Shown in pieces: positions 20,965-31,737 of a stretch of 64,000 nucleotides of DNA; within the stretch, counting starts at the first letter, position 1, and each line of letters opens with the position of its first letter. The translations under genes and the position numbers were made by a program. A model generated the notes under the pieces. The model had not been told where the DNA came from and did no database searches. It was given only the letters and a program-made list of their open reading frames with translations. The DNA lies in NCBI RefSeq assembly GCF_002159085.1, contig NZ_LZRU01000012.1:310001-374000 (forward strand). Reading direction: 5' to 3'. The stretch comes from Thermobacillus sp. ZCTH02-B1. Lineage in GTDB: Bacteria > Bacillota > Bacilli > Paenibacillales > Paenibacillaceae.

Positions 20965-22059
20965 TCACGTCTTCAGCGCGTTCACATGCTCGGGACGGCT
21001 GACCGGCTCGGCATACGAACGGTTGTCCGTATCAATCACGTTCGTCGATCCGTTCACCCGGATCTGCACCTTTTCCGCGCCCGTATTTTCGCTGACGGAC
21101 AGCACGACCGCCTGGAGCATTTCCGACGGCAGCGGCTGACCCTCCGCGTAGGTCTCGTCCTTGAGATCGACGAACGCCGTGTCACCGTCCACCGTCACCG
21201 CTTCGGCTTCGACATCCTCCGTCATGACGGCGGCAAGTTCCGCTCCGCGCGCGGGTCCCGCGATCAGTTCGCGCAGCGCGGCGACGGCCTGGTCCTCCTG
21301 CCGTTCCACCAGACGGGTGACCGGCACGAAATAGGGCGCGCCCTCGTCGGAGAGCGCCGAGAAATAGACGGTCACCGGCATCGAATTCCCGTACGAGGCG
21401 CCCGGCGCAAGCTCCAGGTTGATGCCCACCGCCCGCGTGAGCGGCGCGTCCAGCGGGAAGCCGTCAACCGGCATTTCGCGGAGCGGCTCGCCGGCGTGGC
21501 GCAGCTCGACGCCGTCGACATCCGCAATGCCCGTCAGCGTCCACGTCACCGCCTCCACGATGCGCCGCTCGTCCTGCGGATTGTAGTCGGTGAACGTCCC
21601 GCCGAAATCGACGACCGCCACCCGCCGCTCGCGGTCAATCGCGAGCCCCTCGATGCGCGTCCCGGCCGGCAGCACCCCGCGGAAACCTTCCGGCAGCGCC
21701 CACGATTCGCTCCCCTCGATCATCCGCTCGAGCGCGCGGATGCCGGCTTCCTCGGCGCTTGCCGCCGCCGCGTTCACCGTCAACGGCACCAGATAACCGC
21801 CCCTGTCCTTTACATAGACGGTGACCGGCGTCACGGCGCTTTCCGTTCCGTCCGGCGTTTGCGAATCCGGCGACCCCGCGCCGGCCTGCGATCCGGACCC
21901 GGAGCCGGTCCACGTCTCTTCCTCCGCCAGGAAATCCGGCGGCGGATCGATCGCCATCTTGCCCTCCTGTCCGCCCAACAGGCCGCAGCCGGCGAGGAGC
22001 AGCGGCACGACCGCAAGACCGGCCGCCGCGCGCCTTCGCAAGAATTGGAACCGCACCAT
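20965..22059 (-). CDS. gerM: GerM-like sporulation/germination lipoprotein
   Basis: A 364-aa extracytoplasmic lipoprotein, in Bacillus needed for sporulation and germination (links the septal SpoIIIA-Q machinery). Start at ATG 22059 behind GGGAGG gives a signal peptide with lipobox LLAGC (Cys25). After a Ser/Gly/Pro-rich linker come two GerM domains (about residues 78-200 and 225-355), each with the VTVYxx...YLVPLT / TVYFS...YFVPVTR start and [10 protein letters not shown] / TAFVDLKD core. It precedes rph as in B. subtilis. Confidence 0.9.
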   Translation of the reverse strand: MVRFQFLRRRAAAGLAVVPLLLAGCGLLGGQEGKMAIDPPPDFLAEEETWTGSGSGSQAGAGSPDSQTPDGTESAVTPVTVYVKDRGGYLVPLTVNAAAASAEEAGIRALERMIEGSESWALPEGFRGVLPAGTRIEGLAIDRERRVAVVDFGGTFTDYNPQDERRIVEAVTWTLTGIADVDGVELRHAGEPLREMPVDGFPLDAPLTRAVGINLELAPGASYGNSMPVTVYFSALSDEGAPYFVPVTRLVERQEDQAVAALRELIAGPARGAELAAVMTEDVEAEAVTVDGDTAFVDLKDETYAEGQPLPSEMLQAVVLSVSENTGAEKVQIRVNGSTNVIDTDNRSYAEPVSRPEHVNALKT

Positions 22060-22096
22060 CTCGTCTCGCGCCTCCCGTGCATGACAATTCATGGAT

Positions 22097-22126
22097 TTGT
22101 TAAATTCAGAATTTTTGTAGTACTAT
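22097..22126 (+). promoter_or_regulatory. Sigma-A-like promoter of the first pgpA gene
   Basis: TTGTTA (22097-22102), 18-bp spacer, TACTAT (22121-22126) in an AT-rich patch, 59 bp before the start codon. Confidence 0.5.
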
Positions 22127-22184
22127 GTATACGAATCTTGTCCAGTCATAGAACTGATTCCTTCATGAATGGGAGTGTAGACGC

Positions 22185-22724
22185 ATGGCGGATACGAAGC
22201 CCTACGTGCTGAACAGCCGGGAGGTGCAGCGCGCGACGCTGGAGTGGCTCGGGAAACGGGGCGTGACGACGAGGCATATCGCCGAGCTGGTCCATTATTT
22301 GCAGGCGCCGTATTTTCCGGACCTGACGCTGGAAGAATGCGAGCAGCACGTGCTGGCCGTGCTGGGTAAGCGCGAGGTGCAGAACGCCGTGCTGACGGGC
22401 ATCCAACTGGACATCCTGGCCGAGGAAGGCAAGCTGATGCCGCCGCTGCAGGACATGGTGAAGCACGACGAGGCGCTCTACGGCATCGACGAGGTGCTGG
22501 CGCTGTCCATCGTCAATGTGTACGGCAGCATCGGCTTTACGAATTTCGGCTACATCGACAAGCAGAAACCCGGCATTCTGGTGAAACTGAACGACAAATC
22601 CGACGGGGAGACGCACACGTTCCTCGACGACATCGTCGGCGCGATCGCTTCCGCCGCGGCAAGCCGCATGGCGCACCGCAAGCAGGAAGAGAAGGAAAAC
22701 GGCAACGGGCTGCCCTCCGATTGA
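22185..22724 (+). CDS. Phosphatidylglycerophosphatase A family protein (YutG-like), copy 1
   Basis: A 179-aa protein of the PgpA/YutG family, predicted to act on phosphatidylglycerophosphate in phospholipid synthesis. Visible family features are RGVTTRHIAELVHYLQ, EECEQHVLAVLGKREVQNAVLTG, DEALYGIDEVLALSI, NVYGSIGFTNFGYIDKQKPG and HTFLDDIVGAIASA. The acidic pair DD near residue 148 is a candidate metal site. Good GGGAG upstream. A second copy lies at 34685-35245 and is more divergent. The enzymatic activity of YutG-type proteins is by family, not shown here. Confidence 0.85.
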   Translation: MADTKPYVLNSREVQRATLEWLGKRGVTTRHIAELVHYLQAPYFPDLTLEECEQHVLAVLGKREVQNAVLTGIQLDILAEEGKLMPPLQDMVKHDEALYGIDEVLALSIVNVYGSIGFTNFGYIDKQKPGILVKLNDKSDGETHTFLDDIVGAIASAAASRMAHRKQEEKENGNGLPSD

Positions 22725-22747
22725 ACCGGGGCAGCCCGTTCCCTTTT
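22704..22747. terminator. Terminator overlapping the pgpA copy 1 stop codon
   Basis: Arms 22704-22715 and 22729-22740 (AACGGGCTGCC pairs with GGCAGCCCGTT) followed by CCCTTTT on the plus strand. The stem includes the last codons of the gene, so translation to the end would compete with folding. It also separates the convergent MBL gene. Confidence 0.65.
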
Positions 22748-22748
22748 G

Positions 22749-23735
22749 TCAGCCGCGCTTCCAGCGCACGATGTCGTCCGCTCCCCGCGCGGAGGCGGCG
22801 CGTCCCTCGCGCGCCAGATGTTCGAGATGCGCCAGCGTCTCGGACATCGCAAAGCGGAGATGGTGCATGCTGCCGTTCACGCGCCCGCCGAACAGTTGCA
22901 TGCATACTTCGAAGGCGGTGAGCGGCGTTTCAAGCATCGCCTCCATGGCCTCGAGCCGCCGGACGTGATGCTCCCGGATTTCGCCGATCCGTCCCCGCAT
23001 GTCCCGGATCGGGTCCCGATGGCCGGGCAGGGCCAGCTCGACTTCGAGCTTCTCCAGCGACGCGAGGCTGTCCAGATACCTCGCGAGCACGCCGGGCTCA
23101 CCGCCGGGCACGAGGCTGATGTTCGGCGTGATGCCGTTCAGCACCTGATCCCCGCACAGCAACCGCCTTTCTTCCCGCAGGTAGAAACAGAGATGGCCGT
23201 CCGCGTGACCGGGCGTGTCGAGGATCTCCCATCCCTTGCCGCCGACCTCCAGGCGGTCGCCGCCCTGGATGAACACCGGCTCCGGCAGGGGCGACACCAT
23301 CGCGACGAAGCCTTCCAGATGATCCCGCAGCGCCTCTTCCATTTCCCGCGGCAGACCGTGTTCCCGGTACAACGCCGGAAGCTCGTCCGTGAACGTCCGC
23401 TCCGGTCCCCACAACCGCATCGCGTACGCATGCGCCCGCCCGGACATGTACACCGGCGCGCGCGACCGCTCCTGGAACCAGCCCGCCAGTCCGATATGGT
23501 CGGGATGCGGGTGCGTGAGCACGATCGCCCGGATTTCACGAAAGCCGATCCCGCTTCGCTCCAGCACCTCCCGCCACAACCGCTCCGCCTCCGGCGTCCG
23601 GAGCCCCGGATCGACGAGCGTCCACCCGTCGCGTTCCGGAACCAGATAGGCGTTCACATATTTCAATGAAAAAGGAAGCGGCACCCGAACCCGGATCCAC
23701 CCGCCGTCCGGCCGCCCTTCGTCCGTGTGCATCAT
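22749..23735 (-). CDS. MBL-fold metallo-hydrolase
   Basis: A 328-aa metallo-beta-lactamase-fold hydrolase, class B2-glyoxalase-like. Start chosen at ATG 23735 with GGGGAG upstream (an upstream TTG at 23759 is possible). Metal ligands: HPHPDH (residues 75-80), the His of DTPGHADGH (near 173-177), Asp of CGDQVL and a C-terminal His of LPGHRDP. The C-terminal 80 residues add a helical domain often present in RNase-Z/MBL proteins of the YqgX/LACTB2 type. Substrate is unknown. Confidence 0.88.
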   Translation of the reverse strand: MMHTDEGRPDGGWIRVRVPLPFSLKYVNAYLVPERDGWTLVDPGLRTPEAERLWREVLERSGIGFREIRAIVLTHPHPDHIGLAGWFQERSRAPVYMSGRAHAYAMRLWGPERTFTDELPALYREHGLPREMEEALRDHLEGFVAMVSPLPEPVFIQGGDRLEVGGKGWEILDTPGHADGHLCFYLREERRLLCGDQVLNGITPNISLVPGGEPGVLARYLDSLASLEKLEVELALPGHRDPIRDMRGRIGEIREHHVRRLEAMEAMLETPLTAFEVCMQLFGGRVNGSMHHLRFAMSETLAHLEHLAREGRAASARGADDIVRWKRG

Positions 23736-23883
23736 GCCGCACAGCTCCCCCGCGCACAAGAAAAACGGCTGCCTCCGCCCCGGGGGACGGACACATCCGT
23801 TTTTCCGAAACGGTCGTCAAATTCCGAAATGATCCGTCGCGGCCGGCGCATGTACCGCGATCTTCCCCGCCGCCGGACACGCG

Positions 23884-24840
23884 CTACCGCTCGACCCTTG
23901 CCCGGTCCGTCAGGATCCGCTCGACCGTCCGCCAGTCCGGCGTCGCCTCCCAGTCGCCGCGCCCCTGCACGACGAGGGAGCCGCAGATGCTGGCGATCCG
24001 CACCGCTTCCTCGATCGGATATCCTTTCAGCAATCCGGCGAGCAGCCCGGCGCAGAAACCGTCGCCGGCGCCGACCGTATCGACGACCTTCTCCGCCTTG
24101 TGGAACGGCACGACGGTCCGCTTTCCGCCTTCGACGATGACCGTCGTCTCCCCGACTCCCTTCACGACCGAGACGCCGGGCAGCTTTGCGAGGCGGTCGA
24201 AGATCGCGTCCTCATCCGTCGTGTCATAGAGCAATTGCAATTCATCATATCCGGGAAGAAAATAGTCCGCCTGTTCCGCCAGCGGCAGCAGCACTTCCCG
24301 CGCTTCCCCGATCGACCACAGCTTGAGGCGCAGATTCGGGTCGAAGGAGACCTTGACGCCTGCCTCCTTCGCGATCCGGACGGCTTCCCGGACCGTGTCG
24401 CGCGCGCTCTCGCTGATCGCGCACGTAATGCCGGTCACATGCAGCAACCTGCTGCCGCGGATGTAGTCCGCGTCCAGATCGGACGGTTTCATCCGGCTCG
24501 CGGCGGAATGCCTCCGGTAATAATAGACCGACAGCTTGCCGCCGGGGTTGTCCCGGAACATGACGCCGGTCTGCTCCCCCGGAACGAGCCTCGCCCGGGA
24601 TACGTCGACGCCCTCGCCCCGGATCGCCTTCAGAATCCGGAGCCCGAACGGATCGTCGCCGAGCGCGCCGAACCAGCCGCTTGACACGCCGAGCCGCGCG
24701 GCTCCGATCGCGAGGTTGCTCTCCGCGCCGCCGAACGTAAGCTCCAGCGAGGCGGCCTGGTCGAGCCCCTTGTAATCCGGCGCCATGCACAGCGCCATCG
24801 ATTCTCCGAACGTGATGAGGTCCGGTGATTGTGCCGCCAT
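23884..24840 (-). CDS. PfkB-family sugar kinase, probably 2-dehydro-3-deoxygluconokinase
   Basis: A 318-aa ribokinase-family kinase. Start at ATG 24840 with GGAAGGG upstream; the longer frame from 24987 runs antisense into the next gene. Signatures: TFGESMALCMAP at the N-terminus, FGGAESNLAIGAARLG (substrate Gly-Gly motif), SVYYYRRHSAASR (typical of KDG kinases), and catalytic VDTVGAGDGFCAGLLAGLL. KdgK assignment rests on YYYRxxSA; no KDG aldolase is adjacent. It follows a small membrane-protein gene by 22 bp. Confidence 0.83.
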   Translation of the reverse strand: MAAQSPDLITFGESMALCMAPDYKGLDQAASLELTFGGAESNLAIGAARLGVSSGWFGALGDDPFGLRILKAIRGEGVDVSRARLVPGEQTGVMFRDNPGGKLSVYYYRRHSAASRMKPSDLDADYIRGSRLLHVTGITCAISESARDTVREAVRIAKEAGVKVSFDPNLRLKLWSIGEAREVLLPLAEQADYFLPGYDELQLLYDTTDEDAIFDRLAKLPGVSVVKGVGETTVIVEGGKRTVVPFHKAEKVVDTVGAGDGFCAGLLAGLLKGYPIEEAVRIASICGSLVVQGRGDWEATPDWRTVERILTDRARVER

Positions 24841-24862
24841 GTCGAAAGCAATCCCTTCCGAG

Positions 24863-25285
24863 TTAGAGATGCGGATATTGCATGACAAAGATGATGGCCA
24901 CATAAAGCACGAGGAGCAGCACGCTGAACAGGCGGACGCGCGCGATGGAATCCGACGCGTTCTCGCCGGCCTTCGCCGCCGCCACAATCGCTTTCAGCGG
25001 TTTCGTCAGGACGCCGCCGAGGGCGCCGATGCCCACCATCAGGATCAGCGTCAGCGTGGTCCACAACACGGAATAGTCGGCCAGCGTCATCAGGAACAGC
25101 CCGGTGAGCAATTGCAGCGCCAGACAGAACTGCGCCACCCGGTTCGCGGCGATCAGCCCGTCGGCGAAGCCCGCCTGTCCCTCGCTGCTGAGCTGCATGA
25201 TGCGTCCGACCAGAAACGGCATCACCAGATAAATGCCCATCCCGACGGCTCCGACCGCATGAAGGAACAAGAAAAACTGTCCCAT
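24863..25285 (-). CDS. Small membrane protein of unknown function
   Basis: A 140-aa integral membrane protein with four hydrophobic segments (about residues 4-24, 48-68, 72-92 and 117-136) and a short basic/acidic loop before the last. No motif I recognise. Upstream of the sugar kinase and on the same strand; whether it is functionally linked is unclear. Confidence 0.7.
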   Translation of the reverse strand: MGQFFLFLHAVGAVGMGIYLVMPFLVGRIMQLSSEGQAGFADGLIAANRVAQFCLALQLLTGLFLMTLADYSVLWTTLTLILMVGIGALGGVLTKPLKAIVAAAKAGENASDSIARVRLFSVLLLVLYVAIIFVMQYPHL

Positions 25286-25350
25286 TCGGCACCTCCTGAC
25301 ATGGACTACTCCCAGTATAGCCGAACCTGCCCGCCGGCTCCAGCCGCCTC

Positions 25351-25387
25351 CAAAAAACGCAAGACCCTGAACGCGCGGTCAGGGTCT
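25351..25387 (-). terminator. Terminator of citZ-icd-mdh
   Basis: Nine-base arms AGACCCTGA/TCAGGGTCT (25362-25370, 25379-25387), followed on the minus strand by GCGTTTTTTG (complement of 25351-25360), 20 bp after the mdh stop. A good intrinsic terminator. Confidence 0.8.
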
Positions 25388-25406
25388 CGGAATGCGCACC
25401 CGGAGC

Positions 25407-26357
25407 TCAGGCGGGGCCGCCGGCCGCGATTCGGATGACGCTGCGGACGGATTCGGCGGAACGATCGAGCGCCGCCTTCTCTCCGGGAGTGAGCTCCAGC
25501 TCGATCACGCGCTCGATCCCGCCGCCTCCCAGGACGACCGGCACTCCCATGAACAGGTCCTCGTAGCCGTACTCGCCTTCCAGCAGCGCGATGACCGGCA
25601 GAATGCGCTTCTTGTCCTTCAGGATCGCCTCCGCCATCTGTACGAGCGACGCGGCCGGCGCATAATAGGCGCTGCCGGTGCCGAGCAGATTCACGATCTC
25701 GCCGCCGCCGAAACGCGTGCGCCGAACGATCTCGTCGATCCGTTCCTTCGGCAGCAGCTTCTCGACCGGAATGCCGCCTACGTTCGAGTACCGGACGAGC
25801 GGCACCATGTCGTCGCCGTGGCCGCCGAGCACGAAGCCGTGCACGTCTTCGACCGACACGTTCAGCTCCTGCGCGATAAACGTCCGAAAGCGGGCCGTGT
25901 CCAGCACGCCGGATTGGCCGATCACGCGGTTCTTCGGAAAACCGAGCGTCCGCCAGGCGACCCAGGTCATCGCGTCCACCGGGTTGCTCAACACGATGAC
26001 GTACGCTTCCGGGCAATGGACGCGCACCTGCTCGCAGACCGACCGGACGATGCCCGCGTTCGTCGTCACGAGATCGTCCCGGCTCATTCCCGGCTTGCGC
26101 GCCACGCCGGCCGTGATGATCACGAGATCGGAACCGGCCGCATCCCGGTAATCGGATGTGCCGGTGATCCGGCTGTCGACGCCGAGCACCGGCGTTGCCT
26201 CGAGCATGTCCAGCGCCTTGCCCTTCGTCGGACCGTCGAGCTGCGGCACGTCAAGCAGCACGATGTCGCCGAGTTCCCGCTGCGCGAGCATGAGCGCCGT
26301 CGTCGCGCCGGTGAACCCCGCACCGATGACCGAGATCTTCTTCCTCCTGATGGACAC
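25407..26357 (-). CDS. mdh: Malate dehydrogenase
   Basis: NAD-dependent malate/oxaloacetate interconversion in the TCA cycle (LDH-like MDH group). The best start is GTG 26357, twelve bases after GGAGG, giving 316 aa beginning [13 protein letters not shown]; a TTG at 26369 touches the GGAGG. Motifs: Rossmann [26 protein letters not shown] with the two substrate arginines, [11 protein letters not shown] and the catalytic His in [10 protein letters not shown]. It is the third gene of citZ-icd-mdh, as in Bacillus. Confidence 0.95.
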   Translation of the reverse strand: MSIRRKKISVIGAGFTGATTALMLAQRELGDIVLLDVPQLDGPTKGKALDMLEATPVLGVDSRITGTSDYRDAAGSDLVIITAGVARKPGMSRDDLVTTNAGIVRSVCEQVRVHCPEAYVIVLSNPVDAMTWVAWRTLGFPKNRVIGQSGVLDTARFRTFIAQELNVSVEDVHGFVLGGHGDDMVPLVRYSNVGGIPVEKLLPKERIDEIVRRTRFGGGEIVNLLGTGSAYYAPAASLVQMAEAILKDKKRILPVIALLEGEYGYEDLFMGVPVVLGGGGIERVIELELTPGEKAALDRSAESVRSVIRIAAGGPA

Positions 26358-26387
26358 GTCCCGCGCCAACCTCCGTTTCTGACGGCA

Positions 26388-27686
<1,299 letters not shown>

Positions 27687-27775
27687 GGTGATGGTTCCTC
27701 CTTTACAGATTCAGGCTGACAGTCATGCCGCGTGCGTGTGTTCGATGTTTGACGGGGCGCGCGGCCGGCGCCTTT

Positions 27776-28888
27776 TCAACGCTCGTCGATCGGCACGTAG
27801 CGCACGTTCGTCGGACCGGTGTATTCCGCGCGCGGGCGGATCAGACGGTTGTCGCTGTATTGTTCCAGGATGTGGGCCGTCCATCCCGAGACGCGGCTGA
27901 TCGCGAACAGCGGCGTGAACAGATCGCGCGGAATGCCCAGCATCGTGTAGACCGACGCCGAATAGAAATCGACGTTCGGTTTCAACCCCTTCAGATTGCC
28001 CACGAGCTCTTCGATTTTGACGGACATCTCGTACAGCTTCAGGTTGCCCGCCCGTTCCCCCAGCTCGCGGGACATCTTCTGCAGATGCTTCGCTCTGGGG
28101 TCGCCGTTCTTGTAGACGCGGTGGCCGAAGCCCATGATCTTTTCCTTCCGCGCCAGCTTGTCCGTAATGTATCGCTCGACGTTCTCGATCGATCCGATTT
28201 CTTCCAGCATGACCATGACCGCTTCATTGGCCCCGCCGTGGAGCGGACCCTTGAGCGCCCCGATCGCGCTGGTCACGCCCGAATAGATGTCCGAAAGCGT
28301 CGCCACCGTAACCCGCGCCGCGAACGTCGACGCGTTCAGCTCGTGGTCGGCGTGCAGCACGAGCGCCTTGTCCAACGCCCGGACGGAAATTTCATCCGGA
28401 TCGACGCCCTTCAGCATGTAGAGGAAGTTGTGCGCGACGGACACGCCGGCCTTCGGCGGAATCGGCTCCTTGCCTTCGCGGATCCGCGCGAACGCGGCGA
28501 CGATTGTCGGCAGCTTCGCCTGGAGCCTCACCGCCTTGCGCAGATTGGCTTCGCGCGACATGTCATTCGCCTCTTCGTCGTACAGCGCGAGCGCGGAAAC
28601 GGCCGAGCGCAGCACGGCCATCGTGTTGGCGCCCGGGGGATAGGTACGCATCTGCGCGAGCAGCTCCGCGGGCAGTTCCGCGTTGGCGGCGAGATCATCC
28701 ATCAGGCCCTTGAGCTCGGCCCGGTTCGGCAGCCTGCCGTGCCAGAGCAGATAGACGGTCTCCTCGAAGGTCGCCTTCTCCGCCAGCTCGTCGATGTTGA
28801 TTCCGCGGTAGGTCAGTACGCCGTCGATGATCGAGCTGATCTCCGAAGTGGTCGCAACGATGCCTTCCAGACCTTTCGTTGCCGTCAT
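27776..28888 (-). CDS. citZ: Citrate synthase
   Basis: Condenses acetyl-CoA and oxaloacetate, first step of the TCA cycle. Start ATG 28888 behind GGAGAGGGAG gives 370 aa, like B. subtilis CitZ; the longer frame from 29011 crosses the promoter. Features: TYRGINIDELAEKATFEETVYLL, catalytic His regions LHADHELNAS and GPLHGGANEAV, the GFGHRVYKNGDPRA motif and a catalytic Asp in KPNVDFYSASVY. First gene of the operon, with a promoter and a CcpC-like box upstream. Confidence 0.97.
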   Translation of the reverse strand: MTATKGLEGIVATTSEISSIIDGVLTYRGINIDELAEKATFEETVYLLWHGRLPNRAELKGLMDDLAANAELPAELLAQMRTYPPGANTMAVLRSAVSALALYDEEANDMSREANLRKAVRLQAKLPTIVAAFARIREGKEPIPPKAGVSVAHNFLYMLKGVDPDEISVRALDKALVLHADHELNASTFAARVTVATLSDIYSGVTSAIGALKGPLHGGANEAVMVMLEEIGSIENVERYITDKLARKEKIMGFGHRVYKNGDPRAKHLQKMSRELGERAGNLKLYEMSVKIEELVGNLKGLKPNVDFYSASVYTMLGIPRDLFTPLFAISRVSGWTAHILEQYSDNRLIRPRAEYTGPTNVRYVPIDER

Positions 28889-28987
28889 GTCTCCCTCTCC
28901 TTTTTCCGCAATTTCCGGGGAAATATTCGCCCCATATGGCCGCCTGCGGGCATACGGAAGCGCTTCAGCCGAGTAACGTACCATCCT

Positions 28988-29016
28988 ATCATACCGCTTT
29001 TTGACGGGCATGTGAA
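28988..29016 (-). promoter_or_regulatory. Sigma-A promoter of the citZ operon
   Basis: Minus-strand TTCACA (29011-29016), 17-bp spacer, TATGAT (28988-28993), about 100 bp before the start codon, so the leader is about 93 nt. Confidence 0.6.
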
Positions 29017-29039
29017 CATCCGTGTCAAGTTTGCGTGAA

Positions 29040-29054
29040 ATAAAAATGCTTTAT
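29040..29054. promoter_or_regulatory. CcpC-type operator ATAA-N7-TTAT upstream of citZ
   Basis: The 15-bp site matches exactly the ATAA-N7-TTAT dyad recognised by the citrate-responsive LysR-type repressor CcpC at TCA genes of Bacillus. Its centre (29047) is about 66 bp upstream of the start point expected from the promoter at 28988-29016. Site assignment is by consensus only. Confidence 0.5.
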
Positions 29055-29198
29055 CGACATTATAAAAGAACTTTTTGCCTTTCGCCGCCGCGTCGTCCCG
29101 TTGTCGGTATATTGTGCGAATTCCGTCCGGTTTTCATCCGTCCCGAGGGCGGACGAACGGCCGCGATGCGCCGGCCGGTATCCGGATCATCCGGCTCG

Positions 29199-29672
29199 TC
29201 AAGCGGATCCGGTCAGACGGCTCAGCATGTCGTACAGCTCCGGCGCCGCCCGGTCGATCCGAACCGGCTTCCAGTCGCGATTGAGCCACACGTGGACGGT
29301 TCCGCCCGCCGCAAGCAGCGTGCCGGGCAGGTCCGCTTCCGTGTCCGCCGTCGCCGGCGGCGCTTCCTCTTCCCCGATCATTCGGATCTGCGAATCGAAC
29401 GACAGTCTGAGCGGCGTCGCCTCCCGCAGCCTCGTGCACACGACGATCCGGTCGTCATAGCGGGCCGGCCGCTCGTACCGAACGTTCAGCTCGACCACCG
29501 GCAGCAGCAGGCCCGCATCCTCCACCTTCCGGTACGGCCACCCCGCGTGCCGGATGAACTCGGTTCGGCCGATCTCGAACCAGGTGGCGTAATGCGCGTA
29601 GAACACGACGTCCATCCGGTCCGTCTCCTGGTAGCGCACCCTGAGCGGGAACAGATGCCAGTGCGATGCCAT
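29199..29672 (-). CDS. Acyl-CoA thioesterase, 4HBT (YbgC/YneP-like) family
   Basis: A 157-aa hotdog-fold protein. The family signature RVRYQETDRMDVVFYAHYATWFEIGRTEF is complete at residues 11-39, including the catalytic-type Asp in MDVVFY. Family members hydrolyse short or aromatic acyl-CoA esters; the substrate cannot be told. It lies alone between pyk and citZ on the same strand. GC-rich loop at residues 100-110 (EEEAPPATADTEAD) is a low-complexity insertion. Confidence 0.87.
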   Translation of the reverse strand: MASHWHLFPLRVRYQETDRMDVVFYAHYATWFEIGRTEFIRHAGWPYRKVEDAGLLLPVVELNVRYERPARYDDRIVVCTRLREATPLRLSFDSQIRMIGEEEAPPATADTEADLPGTLLAAGGTVHVWLNRDWKPVRIDRAAPELYDMLSRLTGSA

Positions 29673-29813
29673 GCCACGCCTCCCCGTGAAGGAACTCGAC
29701 CCGCGAAGAACTCGAACCCGCGAACCGTTACGCCGGCGCAGGCAGATAGGCGGGAGCGGCAGACCGCCCGGCGGTCCGCCGCTCCCGTCGCAAGGTGCCG
29801 GCGGACGGCGCGC

Positions 29814-31568
29814 TTACAGTACGCGCGCCTGTCCCGTATAAATGACGCCGATCTCGGCGTATACCGTCACTTCCATGCCGTCCGTCATTTTCTTCGTCGC
29901 ATCGGCGACGCCGAGCACGACCGGGATGCCGAGGTTCAGGCCGACGACAGCCGCGTGGCTCGTGATGCCGCCCTGCTCCGTGATCAGCGCCGCCGCCTTC
30001 TCGATGGCCTGCATGTAATCGCGGTTCGTCGACGGCGTGACGAGGATCATGCCTTTCTGCGCCTTCGCGATCGCTTCCTCCGCCGAGTGCGCGATGACGA
30101 CCTTGCCCGTGGCGGATTGGCTGCCGATGCCCTGGCCCTTGGCGACGAGATCGCCGACCGTATGGATCTTGATCAGGTTCGTCGAGCCGGACCGTCCGAC
30201 CGGAACGCCGGCCGTGATGACGACCGTGTCGCCGAGCTTGACAAACCCGGATCGGACGGCGCCGTTCACGGCGATTTCGAACATCTCGTCCGTCGTCTTC
30301 GCCGGCCGGCCGAGCACCGGAATGACACCCCATACGAGCTGCAGGGTGCGCATGACGTGCTCGGACGGCGTCACGGCGATGATCGGCGCCTTCGGCCGGT
30401 ACTTCGACACCATCCGCGCCGTGTAGCCGCTCTCCGTCGAGGTGATGATCGCGTCCGCGTCCAGGTCGAGCGCGGAGTTCGCGACCGCCTGGCTGATCGC
30501 CTCCGTCACGGTCGTCTGCTGTCCGCTCGCCCGGCGGAGGAAGATCTCGCGGTACTCGAGCGCCGCTTCCGCCCGCTCCGCGATGCGCGCCATCGTCCGG
30601 ACGGATTCGACCGGATATTTGCCGGCCGCCGTCTCGCCCGACAGCATGATCGCGTCGGTGCCGTCAAAGATCGCGTTCGCGACGTCGCTCGCCTCCGCGC
30701 GCGTCGGCCGCGGGTTGCGCTGCATGGAATCGAGCATCTGCGTCGCCGTGATGACCGGCTTGCCGGCGCGGTTGCATTTCTCGATCATCATCTTCTGCAC
30801 AAGCGGCACTTCCTCGACCGGGATCTCGACGCCGAGGTCGCCGCGCGCCACCATGAGGCCGTCCGCCACTTCCAGAATCTCGTCCAGATTGTCGACGCCC
30901 TGCCGGTTCTCGATCTTCGCGATGATCTGGATGTGCGACGCGTTGTGCCGCTCCAGGAGCTCGCGAATCTCCAGCACGTCGCTGGCTCTCCGCACGAACG
31001 AAGCCGCAATGAAGTCGATGCCCTGCTCGATCCCGAACAGGATGTCGTTCGCGTCCTTCTCCGTGATGCCCGGCAGCGAGATCGCGACGCCCGGAACATT
31101 GACGCCCTTCTTGCTCTTGATCGGTCCGCTGTTCTGAATTTCGCAGCGGATCTCGGTGTCCCGGACTTCGACAACCTTCAGGCCGATCAGGCCGTCATCG
31201 AGCAGGATGGTGTCACCCGGCTTCACATCCCGGGGCAGGCCGCGGTACGTCACCGGAATGCGGTGCCGGTCGCCGAGGATGTCCTCCGTCGTCAGCGTGA
31301 CGAATTCGCCCGCCACCAGCTCGATCGGCTCTTCGGCCAGCTTGCCGAGGCGGATTTCCGGCCCCTTCGTATCGAGCAGGATGGCAACCGTCTTGCCCAG
31401 CTCGCGGGAAGCCTGGCGGATGTTCCGGATCCGGTTGCCGTGCTCCTCGTAATCACCGTGCGAGAAATTCAGCCTCGCGACGTTCATGCCCGCCTCGATC
31501 AGCTGCCTCGTCATCTCGAGCGATTCGCTCGCGGGACCGATGGTGCATACGATCTTCGTTTTGCGCAT
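29814..31568 (-). CDS. pyk: Pyruvate kinase with C-terminal PEP-utiliser-like domain
   Basis: Last glycolytic step, phosphoenolpyruvate plus ADP to pyruvate plus ATP. The 584-aa protein begins [16 protein letters not shown] and has the active-site motif [16 protein letters not shown] and TATQMLDSM. The extra C-terminal domain (about residues 480-584) with [22 protein letters not shown] and [19 protein letters not shown] is the PEP-utiliser swivel domain typical of Bacillus-type enzymes. In B. subtilis pfkA lies just upstream; here accA is directly upstream and pfkA is absent. Confidence 0.97.
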   Translation of the reverse strand: MRKTKIVCTIGPASESLEMTRQLIEAGMNVARLNFSHGDYEEHGNRIRNIRQASRELGKTVAILLDTKGPEIRLGKLAEEPIELVAGEFVTLTTEDILGDRHRIPVTYRGLPRDVKPGDTILLDDGLIGLKVVEVRDTEIRCEIQNSGPIKSKKGVNVPGVAISLPGITEKDANDILFGIEQGIDFIAASFVRRASDVLEIRELLERHNASHIQIIAKIENRQGVDNLDEILEVADGLMVARGDLGVEIPVEEVPLVQKMMIEKCNRAGKPVITATQMLDSMQRNPRPTRAEASDVANAIFDGTDAIMLSGETAAGKYPVESVRTMARIAERAEAALEYREIFLRRASGQQTTVTEAISQAVANSALDLDADAIITSTESGYTARMVSKYRPKAPIIAVTPSEHVMRTLQLVWGVIPVLGRPAKTTDEMFEIAVNGAVRSGFVKLGDTVVITAGVPVGRSGSTNLIKIHTVGDLVAKGQGIGSQSATGKVVIAHSAEEAIAKAQKGMILVTPSTNRDYMQAIEKAAALITEQGGITSHAAVVGLNLGIPVVLGVADATKKMTDGMEVTVYAEIGVIYTGQARVL

Positions 31569-31737
31569 GTGCGGTATCCTCCGTTACTGTCAAGCCTTCG
31601 AATGTTCCGGCCGTCCGCCGGAAGGCCGCGCCTCCCCCGCGGCGGGAGGGACGGGCCGTCCGGCGGGCGGCGCAATCCTCTATCCGTATCCTTAAATAAA
31701 ATACACGATCCCGGCCCGGCTGTACATGGCCCCGGCC

